Shown piece by piece: positions 59,176 to 64,000 of a DNA stretch of 64,000 nucleotides (its first letter is position 1; each line of letters starts with the position of its first letter). A program made the translations under genes and the position numbers. Source of the DNA: Adineta vaga (lineage: Eukaryota > Rotifera); NCBI GenBank assembly GCA_021613535.1, contig CP075497.1, positions 10,788,001 through 10,852,000 of the forward strand. The letters run 5' to 3'. Below the pieces are notes generated by a model. It was not told the DNA's origin and made no database searches. It saw nothing but the letters and a program-made list of their open reading frames with translations.

Positions 59176-60144
59176 TTATTGAAGCAGTAAGAAAGTAAAA
59201 ATCATGTAAAAAATACCAAGTGGATATAATCTTGCCGAATTTGGTCCTGAATTTGCTGTTGTTGTTGGTGGATTCGTTGAACTCGAGCTTGAACTTGAGC
59301 CTGTTGAAAAGGTAGTAGTAGTAGTAACTCTAGATGGTCGAAAATCAGAATGTAGATTGATTGTTGTTTGAACTTGTCCTTTTAAAAATTCCACTACTTG
59401 AATTGAATTACAATAATCTTTAGTACATCTAATATCCACTTCATCGATTTCTAATTGTTTTTCTACTGGAAAATCAATATAATATGTTGCACGAATTCGA
59501 ACACTGGGTGATTGAACAGGATCAGTAAATGATTCACAAAGACTATAAAAATGAAATGTGCAATTATTCGCTGCCGTTGTCACATAATTATGTATTTCAT
59601 CAATATAACATATACCATTCGGACATGAGACTTGTTTACATAAAATTGCAGTTAATTCATTGATACATTTACTGCATGAATAACAAGCTTTAGCTGGTAA
59701 TTGTCCATCAAGTAATTCATTGCTCAAGATCGTTTGATTAATATTTATTTGAAATGATTCTGGCAAATAGTTTGCAAGAGAAACATTATTACAACCATCC
59801 CAATCACAACCATAACCAATGGAACTGATTGCTGTTGGAAGCCATACTGTACTTGATAGAGAAATTGTTTCGACTGCTTGAATAAAATGTGAATCTTGCA
59901 GATTATTTGATGTAATCGCTTCAAAGATACGGTTTTCGTAATTATCGTTATAACTACTGATCATAAAACAGTATCGATCACCAACTTCATTCAAAGGACA
60001 ATTTGCGGAGAAATCTGGTGATGAACAAGTACCCGTATTTGTTTCCCAATCATATTCACAACCACATTCATAGCATTTTCGACTATCCACTGGCCAAATT
60101 AGTAACACTAAAATAATGCAGAGCACACCCATAATTCTCTTCAT
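59176..60144 (-). CDS. Secreted GPI-anchored Cys-rich protein, Ly6/uPAR-like
   Basis: A single exon of 322 residues. Signal peptide MKRIMGVLCIILVLLIWPVD, then two Cys-rich domains. The first opens KCYECGC and ends YGCDWDGCNN; the second opens CYSCSKC and ends IRCTKDYCNS. A CxxC near the start and a terminal C-x4-CN are hallmarks of the Ly6/uPAR three-finger fold, though spacing is looser than in vertebrate Ly6. Several N-x-S/T sites are present. A Thr/Ser-rich stalk (VTTTTTFSTGSSSSSSS) precedes a small-residue site and a hydrophobic C-terminus (LGIFYMIFTFLLLQ), a typical GPI-anchor signal. It is probably a cell-surface protein of unknown ligand. Family-level assignment is tentative; membrane topology is well supported. 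Confidence 0.72.
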   Translation of the reverse strand: MKRIMGVLCIILVLLIWPVDSRKCYECGCEYDWETNTGTCSSPDFSANCPLNEVGDRYCFMISSYNDNYENRIFEAITSNNLQDSHFIQAVETISLSSTVWLPTAISSIGYGCDWDGCNNVSLANYLPESFQININQTILSNELLDGQLPAKACYSCSKCINELTAILCKQVSCPNGICYIDEIHNYVTTAANNCTFHFYSLCESFTDPVQSPSVRIRATYYIDFPVEKQLEIDEVDIRCTKDYCNSIQVVEFLKGQVQTTINLHSDFRPSRVTTTTTFSTGSSSSSSSTNPPTTTANSGPNSARLYPLGIFYMIFTFLLLQ

Positions 60145-61850
60145 GTTTCTAATAAGTTTATCTCAACAACAAATTCTTTTATTTCATTATTTTATATACA
60201 AGTTACAATCATGATAATCTCATAAATAGTCATAAATAATCTTTTCAATGTATAAGTGTTATAAAATGATAATAAATTGATCGAAGTACTTGGCCAACAT
60301 AGTAACACTATGTTTTATATTCTCTAACAATCATTCATTTCGTTTGGAAAGTATTCAGAACAGATATGTGTACCTTGATATACTTTTTGATTCATTTTTT
60401 TCTCTAATTCAAAGTTCAATTTAGCTTATACGTCGTTTTTTATTTTATGCTTGATGTATAAGAGCACAATCGATTATTATGATTTGGATGGAGGCGTTGC
60501 CATGTAACGTTACTTGTTGTGAAACTGAAATATTTTCTCTTCTTTCTCGTCTTCTTTTGTTTGTTACAGATTCCTTTTTTTATATATATATATATATTAT
60601 TTACTGAGAAAAAAAGAAAGTGAAATCAACGAACGTCTCATACGCATTTTGCACATATTCTCGTAGATTACATCTGAAAAATCTACAAATCGAATGAGAA
60701 CAACAAGAGAAAAGAAGATGAAGAATTTTGCAAGAAAAATTTCATTATTCAGGAGAATAACTTGCTAAATAAACAAAAAACATACCTAAATGCTTGTTGA
60801 TGCTGTCAAAATAAATTGTTTTTTTCTCCTGCTAGGCAATCTAAAATAAAGTCAGTTCGAGAAAAATACTTCGTAGCTCTCACAATTAGCCATGAGTCAA
60901 AGATGAAATTCACGTTTGAATCGAAAACAAAATCATCAGATAACTTCACATTTTTGCACCGATAACAGATCGAATAGAAAGGCACTTGATAGTATTCATG
61001 TCACTTAGGATTGATTACCTTAAAACTATATAATCCTAACTACAAGTATGCACAAGAGATAACTCTTGTAACTATCGAAACATTCGTGCCAAATGAAATT
61101 AGAGTTACTACAACATCATTATCACATTGAAAACTTAGATTTTAATATATCGTTCTTATTGTATTACCACCTAATGAAACTTTTTCAAAAGCACATTCAT
61201 TTTTTTTATAATGTAGACCATTACGAATTTAATTAGTAAGAAACCTGTTAAAGTCAATCTACTAAAATAGTTAGAACCTATTTATGTTCATCATTATTGC
61301 TCGTTTATATATATATATATATGTGTGTGTGTATGACAACATACTTTCTCTTTTTTTTCCTCTTCACTTCAAAGTATGAGATGAAACATTAATAATTTCT
61401 CTTTCTTTTTTTCTTCTTCTTCTTTTTTTTCTTCTATGCATGTCTGTTGCTTTAAAAAATAGAATGTTTTTTGCTTTGTTTGCTTGTCTTCATGTCTTCT
61501 ATACAATGATTATAGACATAAACGTCGTTCCGGTAAGATAAGAAAGAAAAAAAACGATTTGAATTTCACCGGAAACTGTTATTGTCATTTTTATGTACTC
61601 TTACAGTTTTCCTTAACATGCAATATGTATATGTATGTATGTCGATTGACATCGATCGAAAAAATAACAAATACTTTGAAAATTTATTCGCAATAGGAAC
61701 AACTTTATTTTTCTTTTCTTTTCAGAAGCCCATTAGTTTAATGTGCATCTGTTACAATTGACTTGTGCATATTGGCCGTATTTAATTGGAATCTATCTGA
61801 AACATCTCTATATATTTATATCCTTTTGATCGTGAAAAGATCTTGATTAA
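60145..61850. other. Divergent intergenic region
   Basis: About 1.7 kb between the minus-strand Ly6-like gene and the plus-strand TTLL gene. It has TA repeats at about 60581-60597 and 61303-61322 (the second followed by a GT run) and TTC/TTT-rich tracts at 61400-61435. No coding region recognised. Confidence 0.55.
61303..61333. repeat. (TA)n-(TG)n compound microsatellite
   Basis: About ten TA units directly followed by about six TG units, upstream of the TTLL gene. Confidence 0.85.
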
Positions 61851-63939
61851 ATGTCACCATCGAATCGTTCAAAATCACCACCTAAAAATACACGACCGGC
61901 AGATCCATCACCAAAGCGTTCAGTCCCCAATGAAACAATCAATACCGAAAGATTGAAAATGGCCCGAGATGAAGCTGAACGTGCAATGAGAGTATGTCGA
62001 ACGAGTTATTGATAATAATTTATTCTCGATTGTTTTCAGGAACATAAAATCTTTACAATTATTGGTCCATATCCTGCGCTTCGAGAATCATTACGACGGT
62101 TAGTTTAAGAATCGATAAAATCATTTAAATATCAACATACTTTGTATAGTCGTGGTTGGATTGAAAAATTCTATCGTGGTAATTCATTACCGACTGTTAA
62201 TGGAAATAAAAAATCGGATAAGAAAAATAAGAATGATGAAGATGATGAAGATGAAAATGATGATGTGAATGATGATGATGATCTAGGTAAAGAAATAAAT
62301 GACGAAAGGAAAATCTCAATAATTATGTACATTCTTCATTAGATGAACACCCATCCTATGAAGATGATACATCAATTCCACCATGGGAAGAAAATGATGG
62401 TTATTATGGACTTCTTTCACGTCTTGTAAGAACAGCAGCACCAAATTTTATTTGGAGTGTTCGAGCTACCTATGATACGAGTACATTGAATAAAGATCAA
62501 ATGGTTAATCATTATTCAAGAAATGGTTGTTTTACAACGAAGGTTTATTGAATATAGCACTCAAAAATATATTGATAGTGTTTCTATTTTTCAGGTTGGT
62601 CTCTGTAATAGTCTACGTAATCTTCAATGGTTTCATCCAGGTTGTGCGGAAGAGTTCTTTCCTCGATGTTATAAATTATCACATGAAGATGATAAAGTTG
62701 CCTTTATAAGTAAGTTTTCTTTCAATTGAATTGTCAACCAAAATGTTCTTTTTTTCTCCTCTAAAGATGATTATCGTTTGACAGCATGTGTTAGTTTTCT
62801 TAAACTGATTCAAAATCGATGTAAAGGTGTTGCTGAACCTGATATGACTTCCATATTAGCTATGAGCTCAGATGGTCCAACTGATCCAAAAATTCCCATA
62901 CCAACGAATGAAGAAGAAGGACAATTAACACGATCAGTTACTTTACCTCCCGGTCAATTAATATCCAAACCACTCAATGGAAAAAATGCATCAAAACTTG
63001 TGCCTTTATCTTATATTGAATTTGCTTTAAAGACAGTGAATGATTATACATTATCACGTGAACATGAAGATATTGATATCAATCAAACTTCGCAAGTGGA
63101 TACAACAGATGAACAATGGTCACATTTCATTGAACAATTCTATGTTGCTTCTCAGTAAGATTTACGGAAGAAAATGATTCACTTTTTTCTGCTCTTCTCT
63201 CTCTCTCTCTTTTAGTTCGAATGGTGATATTGAAAAAATGGAAAATTATTTAAGTCGAATCGATGAAGCTTTAAATAATGTTGAACAACATTGGGCACAA
63301 TATCATATTGATGGAACACGAAATATTTGGATTCTTAAACCTGGTGCTAAATCAAGAGGACGAGGTTAGTTTTACATTAGTCAAATCGTTTGTTTCTCAT
63401 TATTTTCTTTCACAAGGAATTGTTGTTTATGATCGTTTGGAAGATATATTAAAATTATGCTCATCTACATTAACAAAAGATGGTAAATTCGTTGTACAAA
63501 AATATATTGAACGACCACTATTGATTCATAATATTAAATTTGATATTCGTCAATGGTTTTTAGTTACAGACTGGAATCCATTGACTATTTGGATGTGGAA
63601 AGATTGTTATTTACGTTTTTGTACTGAACATTTCAGTTTAGAAACACGTCAACAAAATGTACATTTATGTAATTATTCAATACAAAAGAATTATAAAAAT
63701 AATTCCAATCGTCATAATGATCTTCCAGGTAAATATCAAATGACTTTCTCTATCTATGAAATTTGATCTTTTTTTTGCATTGATCAGCGGAAAATATGTG
63801 GACAAATGCGGAATTTATTGACAAATATCTTCGACCAAATAATCTAATTGATCGTTGGGAGAAGCTCATTTATCCAGCAATGAAAAATGCGATTGTTTGT
63901 TCAATGCTTGTTGCACAAGATACAATAGATCCAAGAAAA
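61851..63939 (+). CDS. TTLL3: Tubulin glycine ligase TTLL3/8-like, 3' end beyond window
   Basis: Exons 61851-61991, 62040-62098, 62150-62286, 62343-62542, 62595-62709, 62767-63154, 63216-63364, 63417-63730 and 63788-63939 run to the window edge. After a charged leader and an acidic Asp/Glu run, the TTL core appears: [27 protein letters not shown] (nucleotide/metal loop), [30 protein letters not shown] and [11 protein letters not shown]. The [11 protein letters not shown] and FDIRQWFLV runs are those of TTLL3/TTLL8 monoglycylases, which add the first glycine to tubulin tails in cilia; TTLL10-type elongases and TTLL glutamylases differ here. The catalytic core is intact so far. The last exon ends at a good donor (AAA|gtaga), and the C-terminal Glu/Asn metal ligands should lie outside the window. 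Confidence 0.92.
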
Positions 63940-64000
63940 GTAGATGTTTTGTTTGTTTTTTTGGAAAAGAAAATCATATTTTGTTTTGTGATTTGGAATA

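Noticed and set aside
1-64000. tRNA, rRNA, CRISPR array, transposase or reverse transcriptase genes
   Set aside because: No T-loop/cloverleaf context, no regularly spaced repeats and no RT or transposase catalytic motifs were seen on reading both strands; a covariance or HMM scan was not possible.

Overview
This is a eukaryotic, animal nuclear window. It is AT-rich and gene-dense. Most genes are split by many very short GT-AG introns, about 45-120 bp long. The gene set is metazoan: dystroglycan-like, KLHL8, ABCA, CNG channel, LRRC56, TTLL3/8, Rbfox-like, CDC25 and a hedgehog-type hog domain. Tiny introns, GA/CTT microsatellites, a bacterial-looking HD-domain oxygenase gene and lineage-restricted secreted proteins together best fit a bdelloid rotifer (Rotaria/Adineta type). 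That assignment is inferred from gene content and style; no rRNA or mitochondrial marker is present.

Layout. 0-7.2 kb: an MRGBP/EAF7-like NuA4 subunit, an OCIA-domain protein, a short dystroglycan-like receptor, a broken ATG5 copy, and a PhnZ-like HD-domain protein. 7.4-18.4 kb: KLHL8-like BTB-Kelch adaptor and a 25-exon ABCA3-type lipid transporter. 19.5-29.8 kb: a FLYWCH-domain nuclear protein, a 5.4 kb gene-poor stretch, then a cyclic-nucleotide-gated channel. 30-33.4 kb (minus): Rbfox-like RRM protein and hnRNP K-like KH protein. 35.4-39.2 kb: CRAL-TRIO lipid carrier and calreticulin. 40.4-45.8 kb: LRRC56 (minus) head-to-head with a two-RRM hnRNP. 47-54.3 kb: single-exon EF-hand protein, CDC25 phosphatase and a secreted hog protein. 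55.5-60.1 kb: a type II membrane C-type lectin, an ADP-ribosylglycohydrolase-like pseudoenzyme (minus) and a Ly6-like GPI protein (minus). 61.9 kb to the edge: TTLL3/8 tubulin glycine ligase, cut by the window end.

There is no operon or obvious pathway cluster. Loose themes are ciliary function (LRRC56, TTLL3/8, CNG channel), RNA binding (Rbfox-like, hnRNP K-like, hnRNP D-like) and cell-surface or secreted proteins between 53 and 60 kb. The most notable observations are: an ATG5 locus with four in-frame stops and a frameshift; a mini-dystroglycan that keeps the alpha/beta cleavage dipeptide but ends just before the dystrophin-binding PPxY region; a CNG channel whose selectivity filter reads TQNHE instead of TTIGE; an orphan hog protein with an eight-cysteine N-terminal domain; and an ARH-fold protein lacking the metal-binding aspartates. 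Exon models were built by hand from splice sites and reading phase. All complete spliced models add up to a whole number of codons.
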